A stretch of 45,489 bases of DNA, from the NCBI GenBank assembly GCA_964635065.1, contig CAZWMK010000006.1:1-45489 (forward strand). Direction: 5' to 3'. A program made the position numbers and the translations under genes. The notes beneath the pieces are model-generated. The model saw only the letters and a program-made list of their open reading frames with translations. It was not told the origin of the DNA and did not search any database. This stretch comes from CAZWMK01 sp964635065. Lineage in GTDB: Bacteria; Pseudomonadota; Alphaproteobacteria; Sphingomonadales; Sphingomonadaceae. Positions 15,150 to 22,498 of this stretch are shown here, one piece after another; within the stretch, counting starts at the first letter, position 1, and every line of letters begins with the position of its first letter.

Positions 15150-16460
15150 ATGACCGTCGAGACTTTTCTTGGGAAAGTCGCCGCCGAACTGGACCCGCCG
15201 GTTCGGGGCGATCCGATCACCTCCGAACGCTACTATTCGAAAGAATGGATGCAGAAGGAGTGGGAAACCGTATGGACCCGCGTTTGGCATATCGGCGGTC
15301 TTGCATCCGATCTTCAGGATGAAGGCGATTACATCACGCATAATTTCATGCGTGAATCCATCCTGATGATCAAACAGGCCGACGGCAGTGTCAAAGCCTT
15401 CTACAACAGCTGCCTGCATCGCGGAAACCGGCTGGTATGGTCGGAAATCGGTGGTGCGCCGGCGATTACCTGTTCCTATCATGGCTGGCGCTGGGCGCCC
15501 GATGGCCGCTTGATCGAAGCGCAGGACGCCGAGGATTTCCCGCAGGGCAATCCATGCGATCATGTCCGTCTGAATGAAGTCGCCTGCGAAGTCTGGGGCG
15601 GTTTTGTCTGGTTCAACATGGACAAGAACGCCAAACCGCTCAAGGAATGGCTCGCTCCGCTGACCGATATTCTTGCCGGCTACCAGATGGAAACGCAAAA
15701 GCGCGTCATGTATCTGACCGCCGAAGTCGACTGCAACTGGAAGATCATTCGCGATAACTTCAACGAATCATACCATTTGCCGACGCTTCATCCCGAACTG
15801 GCGACCTTTATCGACGACGATTATACCGATACTGTCTTCGAGATGTATCCAAGCGGCCACAATCGCATGGTGCAAAAGGGCTGCATCCCGTCCGCGCGCG
15901 CCGACGTGCCGGACGCCATGCAGGCGCCGCTCGACGACATTCTGAAGGAATGGGATCTCCGTCCGGCCGATTTCGAAGGTCGCGCCCGCGAAGCGCGCAA
16001 GGCCGTGCAGGAGGCCAAGCGCCGCCTTGGCCCGGCACGTGGCTTCAAGCATTTCGAAACGCTGAACGACAGCCAGCTGACCGATTATTATCACCACACG
16101 CTGTGGCCGAACCTGACCTTCACCATGAGCCCGGACGGCTTCCAGATCCTGCGTTCGGAACCGCACCCGACCGACCCGGAAAAGTGTATCTTCGATCACT
16201 GGTTCTTCATGCCGCCGGTTGAAGGCCGGACCGAAGTGATGACGCCGCTTGGCATGCGCCCTTATGCCGATGCCGAACGCGAATATCCCAAAGCTGGCGA
16301 ATCGCTCGGCTTTGTCGCCGACCAGGATCTCAGCATCATCACGGGACAGCAGCAGGGCCTGCACTCGCGCGGCTATACTGGCGGCATCCTGTCGAATCAG
16401 GAAAAGCGCATCCAGCGTTTCCACGAAATCCTGAACGATCACATCGAAGGCCGCGTCTGA
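15150..16460 (+). CDS. Rieske oxygenase alpha subunit 4
   Basis: A complete 436-residue oxygenase alpha subunit. Rieske ligands are C88-x-H90 and C108-x2-H111. The mononuclear iron motif is E206-x2-H209-x4-H214 in DNFNESYHLPTLH. The ATG at 15150 has GAGGAG eight bases upstream. The frame is open further upstream, but only as overlap with the SDR gene. It is the closest relative of oxygenase 1 and similar to oxygenase 7, forming one subfamily. It is followed by a hairpin and then an SDR. The substrate is unknown. Confidence 0.95.
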   Translation: MTVETFLGKVAAELDPPVRGDPITSERYYSKEWMQKEWETVWTRVWHIGGLASDLQDEGDYITHNFMRESILMIKQADGSVKAFYNSCLHRGNRLVWSEIGGAPAITCSYHGWRWAPDGRLIEAQDAEDFPQGNPCDHVRLNEVACEVWGGFVWFNMDKNAKPLKEWLAPLTDILAGYQMETQKRVMYLTAEVDCNWKIIRDNFNESYHLPTLHPELATFIDDDYTDTVFEMYPSGHNRMVQKGCIPSARADVPDAMQAPLDDILKEWDLRPADFEGRAREARKAVQEAKRRLGPARGFKHFETLNDSQLTDYYHHTLWPNLTFTMSPDGFQILRSEPHPTDPEKCIFDHWFFMPPVEGRTEVMTPLGMRPYADAEREYPKAGESLGFVADQDLSIITGQQQGLHSRGYTGGILSNQEKRIQRFHEILNDHIEGRV

Positions 16461-16489
16461 GGCATCGGTCGATCATCAAACATGATTAT

Positions 16490-16519
16490 GAGCCTGCGCC
16501 CATTGGCGCAGGCTCTTCT
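16490..16519 (+). terminator. Hairpin terminator or attenuator between oxygenase 4 and SDR
   Basis: A perfect 11-bp stem, GAGCCTGCGCC (16490-16500) with GGCGCAGGCTC (16505-16515), has loop CATT and is followed by TTCT. It sits 30 bp after the oxygenase stop and 18 bp before the SDR start. The short T tract suggests partial termination, leaving lower expression of the downstream genes. Confidence 0.65.
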
Positions 16520-16532
16520 ACTGGAGAAGAGC

Positions 16533-17327
16533 ATGGGACGTTTGGAAGGCAAATGCGCATTGGTTCTGGGCGCAGCAGGGCATGACAATATGGGGCAGAC
16601 CATCGCCCAGCGCCTGACCGATGAAGGGGCACGCGTTGTCGTGGCGGGCCGCAACATGGCGATCCTTGAAGAGTTCGCCAAGAAGATCAACGGCTTTGCC
16701 GTGAAGTGCGACATTACCAAGCGCGATGACGTCTTTAACATGGTCGCGTTTGCCAAGGAAAAGCTGGGTGCGATCGACATCGCCGTGAATGCGACCGGCT
16801 GGGGCCTGCTGACCGGTTTCCTTGAAACCACCGAAGAAGAATTCGACCAGATGAGCGCGCTGTCCTTCAAGGGGCCGTTCATGATGATGCAGGCCTTGAT
16901 CCCGGCGATGCGTCGTGGCGGCTCGTTCATGCAGATCAGTTCGGCGACCGCCAAGATCATGCTGAACGATCATGCCGCCTATATGGGCGCCAAGGCCGGC
17001 GCCGATCATCTGGTGCGGATCGCGGCGCATGAATTTGGCCATCTTGGCCTGCGCTTCAACTCGATCTCGCCGGGGCTGACGGAATCGCCAATGACGGCCG
17101 CGCACATGGCGGTGCCGGGCCTGACCGAAGCCTTCCTGCCGGGTTATCCGCTGGGCCGCATCGGCACGCAGGAGGATATTGCCGCCGCCGTTGTCTGGCT
17201 GGCGTCGGACGAATGCTTCATGACTGGCGAAAATCTGCAAGTGAACGGTGGTCTGACATTGCGCCAGAACCCGACGCGCGAGCAGGTGGCTGAATCGATT
17301 GCCAAAGCGGCCCAGGCTGCGGGCTGA
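16533..17327 (+). CDS. Short-chain dehydrogenase/reductase
   Basis: A 264-residue SDR with nucleotide loop GAAGHDNMG (13-21), NATG at 86-89, serines at 136-137 and Y150-x3-K154 in YMGAK. An upstream in-frame ATG at 16482 would put the terminator hairpin inside the coding region and add 17 residues unlike the family. ATG 16533, with GGAG shortly before it, is chosen instead. It is related to the SDR at 14347-15117. It probably handles a different oxidation state or stereocentre of the same intermediate; this is inferred from pairing. Confidence 0.9.
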   Translation: MGRLEGKCALVLGAAGHDNMGQTIAQRLTDEGARVVVAGRNMAILEEFAKKINGFAVKCDITKRDDVFNMVAFAKEKLGAIDIAVNATGWGLLTGFLETTEEEFDQMSALSFKGPFMMMQALIPAMRRGGSFMQISSATAKIMLNDHAAYMGAKAGADHLVRIAAHEFGHLGLRFNSISPGLTESPMTAAHMAVPGLTEAFLPGYPLGRIGTQEDIAAAVVWLASDECFMTGENLQVNGGLTLRQNPTREQVAESIAKAAQAAG

Positions 17328-17350
17328 AGCATAACAGGGGAGGACAGGCC

Positions 17351-18178
17351 ATGACTTATGCAACGCGCAAGATCGCCCTTGCTGCGGGCGTGATGCCCGA
17401 GTTTACACCCGAACAGACCATCGCCGCCGCTGCCAAGGGCGGCTGGGATGCGGTCGGTATCTGGGTGGAGCCGGGCGAATGGACCGACGCGACGACGCGC
17501 CGCGTGAAGCAGGCCCTGTCTGATCATGCCATTCCGGCTGTCGATGTCGAAGTACTGTGGATCAAGCCGGGGGCGTCGAACCCCGACCATTTCCGCACGC
17601 TCGACATTGGCGCCGAAGTGGGTGCGCCCAATGCACTGGTCGTCAGCTCCGACCCCGACATGGGGGCGACCATCGCGAAATATGCCGAGTTGTGCGAACA
17701 TGGCCGCACGCTTGGCATGCGCGTGTCACTTGAATTCGGCATGTTCACCAATGTCCAGACGATCGATCAGGCGCTGGCGGTGATCAAGGCGGCTGATAAT
17801 CCGGCGGCGGCGCTGCTGGTCGATCCGATCCATCTGTCGCGTTCGGGTGGGTCGCCGGCGGATGTTGCACGCGTGCCGCGCGAATTGTTCGCCTATGCCC
17901 AGTTCTGCGATGCGGTGGCCAAGGGGCCGGACCCGCATGATTTCGACGCGATTATCGCGGAAGCGGTCGACGGGCGCTTGCAAACCGGAGAAGGAGCCTT
18001 GCCGCTCAAGGAGCTGCTCGATGTCATGCCTGCCGATATTGTTTACAGCATCGAACTGCGTTCGAAGCCGTTGCGTGACAATTATCCCGACCCCATCGAA
18101 CGGTCGCAGGTGACGGCTGCGATCACGCGACGCTTCCTTGCGGGGCTCGATGCGCAGCGCGCGGGCTCGGGGGCCTGA
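17351..18178 (+). CDS. TIM-barrel protein, xylose isomerase-like
   Basis: A 275-residue protein of the xylose isomerase/AP endonuclease 2 TIM-barrel superfamily, which comprises metal-dependent isomerases, epimerases and hydrolases. Candidate metal ligands are E128 in SLEFG, D158 and H161 in VDPIHLSRSG, and a glutamate in YSIELRS near the C terminus. A GGGGAGG ribosome-binding site precedes the ATG. The gene stops 2 bp before the VOC gene. The reaction is unknown; isomerisation or cleavage of an oxidised ring fragment would fit the context. Confidence 0.8.
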   Translation: MTYATRKIALAAGVMPEFTPEQTIAAAAKGGWDAVGIWVEPGEWTDATTRRVKQALSDHAIPAVDVEVLWIKPGASNPDHFRTLDIGAEVGAPNALVVSSDPDMGATIAKYAELCEHGRTLGMRVSLEFGMFTNVQTIDQALAVIKAADNPAAALLVDPIHLSRSGGSPADVARVPRELFAYAQFCDAVAKGPDPHDFDAIIAEAVDGRLQTGEGALPLKELLDVMPADIVYSIELRSKPLRDNYPDPIERSQVTAAITRRFLAGLDAQRAGSGA

Positions 18179-18180
18179 CG

Positions 18181-18597
18181 ATGGAGGTCAAGCGCCTCGA
18201 TCATGTCAACATCAAGGCGGTCGATCTTGTCGAGACGGTCGCCTTCTACACGCACTGGCTTGGACTGACGCCGGGTCCCATTCCCGGCATGGAGCATCGG
18301 CGCGACCATCTGATGTGGCTGCATGACAGCAGTGGGGCGCCGATCCTGCATGTCGGCACGGTCGATCTCGGCATTGTCACGAACCGCCCGCCCTCACGCG
18401 GCGGTCCGGACGTGACGACGGGCGCGCTCGATCATGTCGCGCTGGAATGCACCGGGCATGACGAGATGATCGCCCGCCTTGAGGCGGCTGATCATCCGCA
18501 CTGGCGCAATGAAGTGCCGGGCGTGCAGCTGCGGCAAATCTTCATGGTGGATCCAAACGGCGTTCTGCTCGAGCTCAATTTTCGCGGCGGTGCCTGA
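18181..18597 (+). CDS. VOC (glyoxalase/extradiol dioxygenase-like) protein
   Basis: A 138-residue vicinal-oxygen-chelate fold protein with two beta-alpha-beta-beta-beta units. Likely metal ligands are H8 (LDHVN), H85 (LDHVALE) and E131 (LLELNF). Possible roles include a glyoxalase-type isomerase/lyase or an epimerase; at this size it is too small for a classical type I extradiol dioxygenase. Its start is 2 bp after the TIM-barrel stop, so the two are translationally coupled and probably consecutive in the pathway. It converges with the next gene, with 2 bp between the stops. Confidence 0.85.
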   Translation: MEVKRLDHVNIKAVDLVETVAFYTHWLGLTPGPIPGMEHRRDHLMWLHDSSGAPILHVGTVDLGIVTNRPPSRGGPDVTTGALDHVALECTGHDEMIARLEAADHPHWRNEVPGVQLRQIFMVDPNGVLLELNFRGGA

Positions 18598-18599
18598 AA

Positions 18600-19007
18600 T
18601 CAGGCCGTCGCTGTGGATCGGGCCGCGATAATGGCGGCAACCTGCTGCGTATCGAGATAATAGGGCACGATCTCGGCGATCAGGCCATCATGCAGTCGGA
18701 AACTTTCTGCAATGCGGATCTTTTCACCGTCCGCCGTGATCAGGCTGAGCAGCGCCACGACATGATCGTCGCCGCTCGTCATGCCGTGCACTTCAAAACC
18801 TACCGCGCCGATCAGACCGAGCGCCTTTTCAAACAGTGGACGAAGCGAATCGCGCCCGCGATAGGTGCCGCCATGCGGCAGGCTGGCAGGAATGAAGATC
18901 GAAAAATCTTCGGTTAAAAGCGCCTTGGTGGCCGCCTCGTCCCCCTGCCCTGCGGCTGCGTAAAGTGCCTGTACCGTGGCAAGGTTGCGTGCGTTGGCAT
19001 CGGTCAT
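18600..19007 (-). CDS. SnoaL/ketosteroid isomerase-like protein
   Basis: A 135-residue protein of the NTF2-like superfamily with the SnoaL/ketosteroid-isomerase pattern: an N-terminal ATVQALYAAAGQGDEAATKALL helix pair, then IPASLPHGGTYRGRDSLRPLF and a closing sheet. Members include double-bond isomerases, cyclases and hydrolases, and many have no known activity. It is transcribed toward the VOC gene and diverges from the KstD-like flavoprotein operon, so it may share that operon's regulation. An isomerase role next to a KstD-like gene would be attractive but is inference. Confidence 0.8.
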   Translation of the reverse strand: MTDANARNLATVQALYAAAGQGDEAATKALLTEDFSIFIPASLPHGGTYRGRDSLRPLFEKALGLIGAVGFEVHGMTSGDDHVVALLSLITADGEKIRIAESFRLHDGLIAEIVPYYLDTQQVAAIIAARSTATA

Positions 19008-19266
19008 TTTTCTTGTGTCCTATCCTATTGTGCATATGGGCCGACTGTCTGCGCCAGCTTTTCCCGTGCAGCAATGAAAAAGTCAGTCAGACCAATTTTT
19101 GCTTTGCATGTAACGCGCGTCTTATATTAGCCTTCCCCTCTGCGGCTGACCCTAAACGTCGCATCCTGCGGAAAGTCGCAGAGATATTGCAGCACGGCGT
19201 CAGCTAATAAGGATTGCCCACTAGAGGGCGAAAAGCGCACGGGCGACGTGCGCGGGGGAGGTCTGT
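19008..19266. promoter_or_regulatory. Divergent promoter region upstream of the flavoprotein operon
   Basis: This is the largest intergenic stretch (259 bp). A possible sigma-70 promoter for the + strand is TTGCTT (19099-19104), an 18-bp spacer and TATATT (19123-19128). A hairpin, GCGCAC (19235-19240) with GTGCGC (19248-19253), sits directly before the ribosome-binding site GGGGGAGG of the flavoprotein gene and could lower its translation. Otherwise nothing is recognised. Confidence 0.4.
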
Positions 19267-20988
19267 GTGACAGAAAAAGTGCTGCAGTGCGATGTGCTGG
19301 TGGTCGGGACCGGGGCGGCGGGCCTGACGGCGGCAGTGTCGGCGCGCAAAGGCGGGCTGGACGTGCTGATCGTCGAGAAAGAGGCCGTCTATGGTGGCAC
19401 AACAGCGACATCAGGGGGTGTTTTGTGGGTGCCAGGAAATCGGCACGGACAGGCCGTGGCGGCGGCAACGGGCGTGGAAGAAACGCCCGAAAAGGCACGC
19501 AGCTATCTTGAAGCCGAGGCCGGCAATTACGGCGAGCCGGCGCGCATCGACGCCTATCTGCGCTATGGCCCGGCAATGGTCGATTACATGGAAGCCGAGA
19601 CCGAAGTGAAGTTCTACGGCATGGCCTACCCCGACTATCATTCGGAGCACCCCGCCGCCTCGTCGGTGCGATCGCTCGGCACGGTCGATTATCAGGCAAG
19701 CACGATGGGACCCCATCTTGCAACACTGAAAAACCAGTTGCCGCAGACACTGTTCCTTGGTCTTGCCGTCGGATCGAGCGTCGAGATGAAGGCGTTCATG
19801 GCCGCAGGGCGATCGTTCAAGGCGATGCTGCAGGTTGGCAAGCGCATGCTGTCGCATTTCGGCGATCTGATCCGTTATGGCCGCAGCGAACAGATGGTGC
19901 GCGGCCGGGCACTCATCGGGCGTCTGGCACGGACGGCGTTCGATCTTGGCATCCCGCTTTGGCTGTCGTCGCCTGTGCGCACCCTGGTCCCCGGCGAGGG
20001 CGGGCGGGTCGTGGGTGCCATTATCGACAGGGCCGATGGTCCGGTACGTGTCGAGGCGCGCCGTGGCGTCATTCTGGCCACGGGCGGCTATGCCAATGAC
20101 GATGCACGCCGCGCTGCGACATATCCCGCGCCGGCAGGCCGCATGGAGCATCGCTCGCCCGCCAATGACGGCAACACGGGGGACGGCATCCGCATGGCGG
20201 AAAGCGTCGGCGGCGCATTCAATGGCCATGTCGGCCAGCCCGCGGCCTGGATGCCAGTGTCCTACATTCCGGGGCGGTCGGGCAGTGAGGGGGTCTGGCC
20301 GCATCTGGTCGACCGGCAGAAGCCGGGTTTCATCATGGTGACACAAAAGGGCCGGCGCTTTGGCGATGAATCAGCGGCCTATACCGATCTTGTCCCCGCG
20401 CTGATCAATGCCTGCGCCGCCGAGGGCGCAACCGAAGCATCGGCGTGGATGATCGCCGATGCGCGCGGTGTGCGGCGCTGGGGCATCGGCTACGCTCGTC
20501 CCTTCCCGGTTCCGCATGGCCATCATCTGCGGTCGGGCTATTTGCTGCGTGCTGATACTCTGGCCGAACTTGCGACGAAAACCGGCATTGATGCCGCAGG
20601 GCTGGAAGAGACGGTACAGCGTTTCAACAGCCATGCCGCACAGGGGCAGGATCCAGATTTCGGGCGCGGGCAGCGCGTCTATGACCTGTATCAGGGCGAC
20701 GAGGAGCAAAAGCCCAACCCCTGTCTTGCACCGCTCGTCGAAGGTCCATTTTACGCGGTCCGCATCATGGCGAGCGAAATCGGTACTTTCGCGGGCCTGA
20801 AAACCGATGCCTGTGCCCGTGTGCTGAATGAAGCGGGGCAGCCGGTGCCGGGGCTTTATGCCGTGGGCAATGATCAGGCGAGCGTGTTCGGCGGGGCCTA
20901 TCCGGGTGCGGGCGCGACATTGGGGCCGGCAATGACCTTCGGCTGGATCGCCGGACGTCACATCGCGGGCCTGCATCCCGAGGACTGA
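19267..20988 (+). CDS. KstD-like FAD dehydrogenase (3-ketosteroid delta1-dehydrogenase family)
   Basis: A 573-residue FAD-binding protein of the 3-ketosteroid-delta1-dehydrogenase/fumarate reductase superfamily. The dinucleotide motif is GTGAAG (14-19), with acidic E36 in VEKE. Near the C terminus the motif Y545-P-G-A-G549 matches the Tyr/Gly pair (Tyr487 and Gly491) that binds the 3-keto group in Rhodococcus KstD1. An ESAAYTDL segment fits the region of the other catalytic tyrosine. The GTG start follows a strong GGGGGAGG. A true KstD would place a double bond into ring A of a 3-ketosteroid; related enzymes act on other cyclic ketones. It begins a six-gene operon. Confidence 0.85.
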   Translation: MTEKVLQCDVLVVGTGAAGLTAAVSARKGGLDVLIVEKEAVYGGTTATSGGVLWVPGNRHGQAVAAATGVEETPEKARSYLEAEAGNYGEPARIDAYLRYGPAMVDYMEAETEVKFYGMAYPDYHSEHPAASSVRSLGTVDYQASTMGPHLATLKNQLPQTLFLGLAVGSSVEMKAFMAAGRSFKAMLQVGKRMLSHFGDLIRYGRSEQMVRGRALIGRLARTAFDLGIPLWLSSPVRTLVPGEGGRVVGAIIDRADGPVRVEARRGVILATGGYANDDARRAATYPAPAGRMEHRSPANDGNTGDGIRMAESVGGAFNGHVGQPAAWMPVSYIPGRSGSEGVWPHLVDRQKPGFIMVTQKGRRFGDESAAYTDLVPALINACAAEGATEASAWMIADARGVRRWGIGYARPFPVPHGHHLRSGYLLRADTLAELATKTGIDAAGLEETVQRFNSHAAQGQDPDFGRGQRVYDLYQGDEEQKPNPCLAPLVEGPFYAVRIMASEIGTFAGLKTDACARVLNEAGQPVPGLYAVGNDQASVFGGAYPGAGATLGPAMTFGWIAGRHIAGLHPED

Positions 20989-20995
20989 TGCGGCA

Positions 20996-21013
20996 AACCG
21001 TGCATGAACGGTT
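20996..21013. repeat. Short inverted repeat between the two flavoprotein genes
   Basis: AACCGT (20996-21001) and ACGGTT (21008-21013) are perfect 6-bp arms with a 6-nt spacer GCATGA. It lies just after the first flavoprotein stop. No T tract follows, so it is more likely an RNA hairpin or protein site than a terminator. Confidence 0.4.
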
Positions 21014-21101
21014 GCAGACGTCGCCGTGATGATGAACCATGGCGACAAGGCGGCACTGCGACTGCCGGTCAACAGTGGCTTGGGAACAGGATGCCTGCGT
21101 T

Positions 21102-22481
21102 ATGCGTGATTATGACGTTATCGTGATCGGGGCGGGCGGTGCCGGGCTTGCCGCGACGGCCGAAGCCGCGCGCGCGGGCGCACGGGTGCTGCTGGTTGAA
21201 GCAGCCGGAAAAACCGGCGGCTCGACCGCTCTGTCAGGCGGTGTATTCTATGCGGCTGGAACCGATGTCCAGCGCGCGAAGGGCATAGATGGCGACACAC
21301 CCGACGCGATGTTCCATTATTACATGACGCTTAATCAGTATAAGCTCGACCCTGCGCTGGTACGGCGGCTGTGCGACGATGCGCCAGTTGCGCTGGCATG
21401 GCTGCAATCGCTGGGTGTGACCTTCGCACCTGATGACCTTTATGCGTCGGGAGTCGACAAGATCGCGCGTGGCCACCGCGCGACCGGCATGGGGGAGGCG
21501 ATTGCACGCGCGCTGGAAGGCGCGTTCAGCGGCCATGCGGTCGATGTCGCGCTGAAGACCCGGGTGCGCAGTCTCGTGATGGAAAATGGCCGGGTGTGCG
21601 GTATCGACATCGATGGTGACCGCATCACTGCTAATGCCGTGGTCATTGCCACGGGCGGCTTTGGCGCTAACAGCGACAAGCTGGCGACACATTACCCGGA
21701 TGCGACGCGGCATGGAGATTTGCACTGGTATATCGGTGCGCGCGAATGTCAGGGCGATGGCCTCGACATGGGCGTGACCGCAGGCGCAGGCGTGGGGGGC
21801 CATAATCTTGGCCTGCTGCTCGTCACGCCGGGCTTTGCGCAGGATCTTGAAACCTATCTGCCCGGCTGGCTGATGTTCGTGAACCGCAGCGGCCTGCGCT
21901 TCATCGACGAAACCATTGAATATTCGGTGCTGGCATCGGCGCTCAACGAGCAGCCGGGGCAGGAATGTTTTGCCATCTTCGACGAAAATGCGCGCAAGGC
22001 GGCCCGCACCACTGCCTATCGCCCGGCACCAAACTGGACAGCCGATCGTCTGGCCGAACTGACAGCGCAAGGCTATATCACGGCCGCGCCGACGCTTGCT
22101 GCACTGGCCGGCAAGCTGGGCATTGCGGCGGATGGGCTGGTGGCAACGGCTGCACGCTACAATGATCATGCCGCGATGCAACATGACGCCTCCTTCTTCA
22201 AGCCGTCCGCCATGTTGCGGCCGGTTGCGACCGGTCCCTTCTATGCTGCGCGGGTCAGGGCGGCGATCATCTGCTGGACCGGTTGCGGCCTGCGGATCGA
22301 TACCGATGCGCATGTGCTTGATCAGGCAGGGCGGCCCATTGCCGGGCTTTACGCCGCAGGCGAGACGACCAGCGGCATGTTCGGTGCCTGCTATGCCGCA
22401 GGCGGTGCATCGATTGCCAATGCCGTAGTCTATGGACGAATCGCCGGACGGAATGCCGCGCGCGAACGGGTGGCGGGATAA
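21102..22481 (+). CDS. FAD-dependent dehydrogenase (fumarate reductase/KstD-like)
   Basis: A 459-residue flavoprotein of the same superfamily as its upstream neighbour but clearly distinct. The FAD motif GAGGAG is at 10-15, followed by the ExxxKxGGST stretch. The C-terminal loop reads CYAAGGASIANAVVYGR, like the YxxGG loop of flavocytochrome c fumarate reductases rather than the YPGxG loop of KstD. ATG 21102 is chosen because it directly precedes the Rossmann strand, although the frame is open upstream. It may desaturate or reduce a second position on the same ring system. No haem-binding motif is seen. Confidence 0.85.
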   Translation: MRDYDVIVIGAGGAGLAATAEAARAGARVLLVEAAGKTGGSTALSGGVFYAAGTDVQRAKGIDGDTPDAMFHYYMTLNQYKLDPALVRRLCDDAPVALAWLQSLGVTFAPDDLYASGVDKIARGHRATGMGEAIARALEGAFSGHAVDVALKTRVRSLVMENGRVCGIDIDGDRITANAVVIATGGFGANSDKLATHYPDATRHGDLHWYIGARECQGDGLDMGVTAGAGVGGHNLGLLLVTPGFAQDLETYLPGWLMFVNRSGLRFIDETIEYSVLASALNEQPGQECFAIFDENARKAARTTAYRPAPNWTADRLAELTAQGYITAAPTLAALAGKLGIAADGLVATAARYNDHAAMQHDASFFKPSAMLRPVATGPFYAARVRAAIICWTGCGLRIDTDAHVLDQAGRPIAGLYAAGETTSGMFGACYAAGGASIANAVVYGRIAGRNAARERVAG

Positions 22482-22498
22482 GCGGAAAGGGCCGGATT

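Noticed and set aside
16482..16532. N-terminal extension of the SDR from ATG 16482, and its resemblance to the start of the DUF35 gene (RPLAQ versus RPIAQ)
   Set aside because: The stretch is a perfect 11-bp terminator hairpin; the coding-like similarity is coincidental and the ATG at 16533 has the ribosome-binding site.
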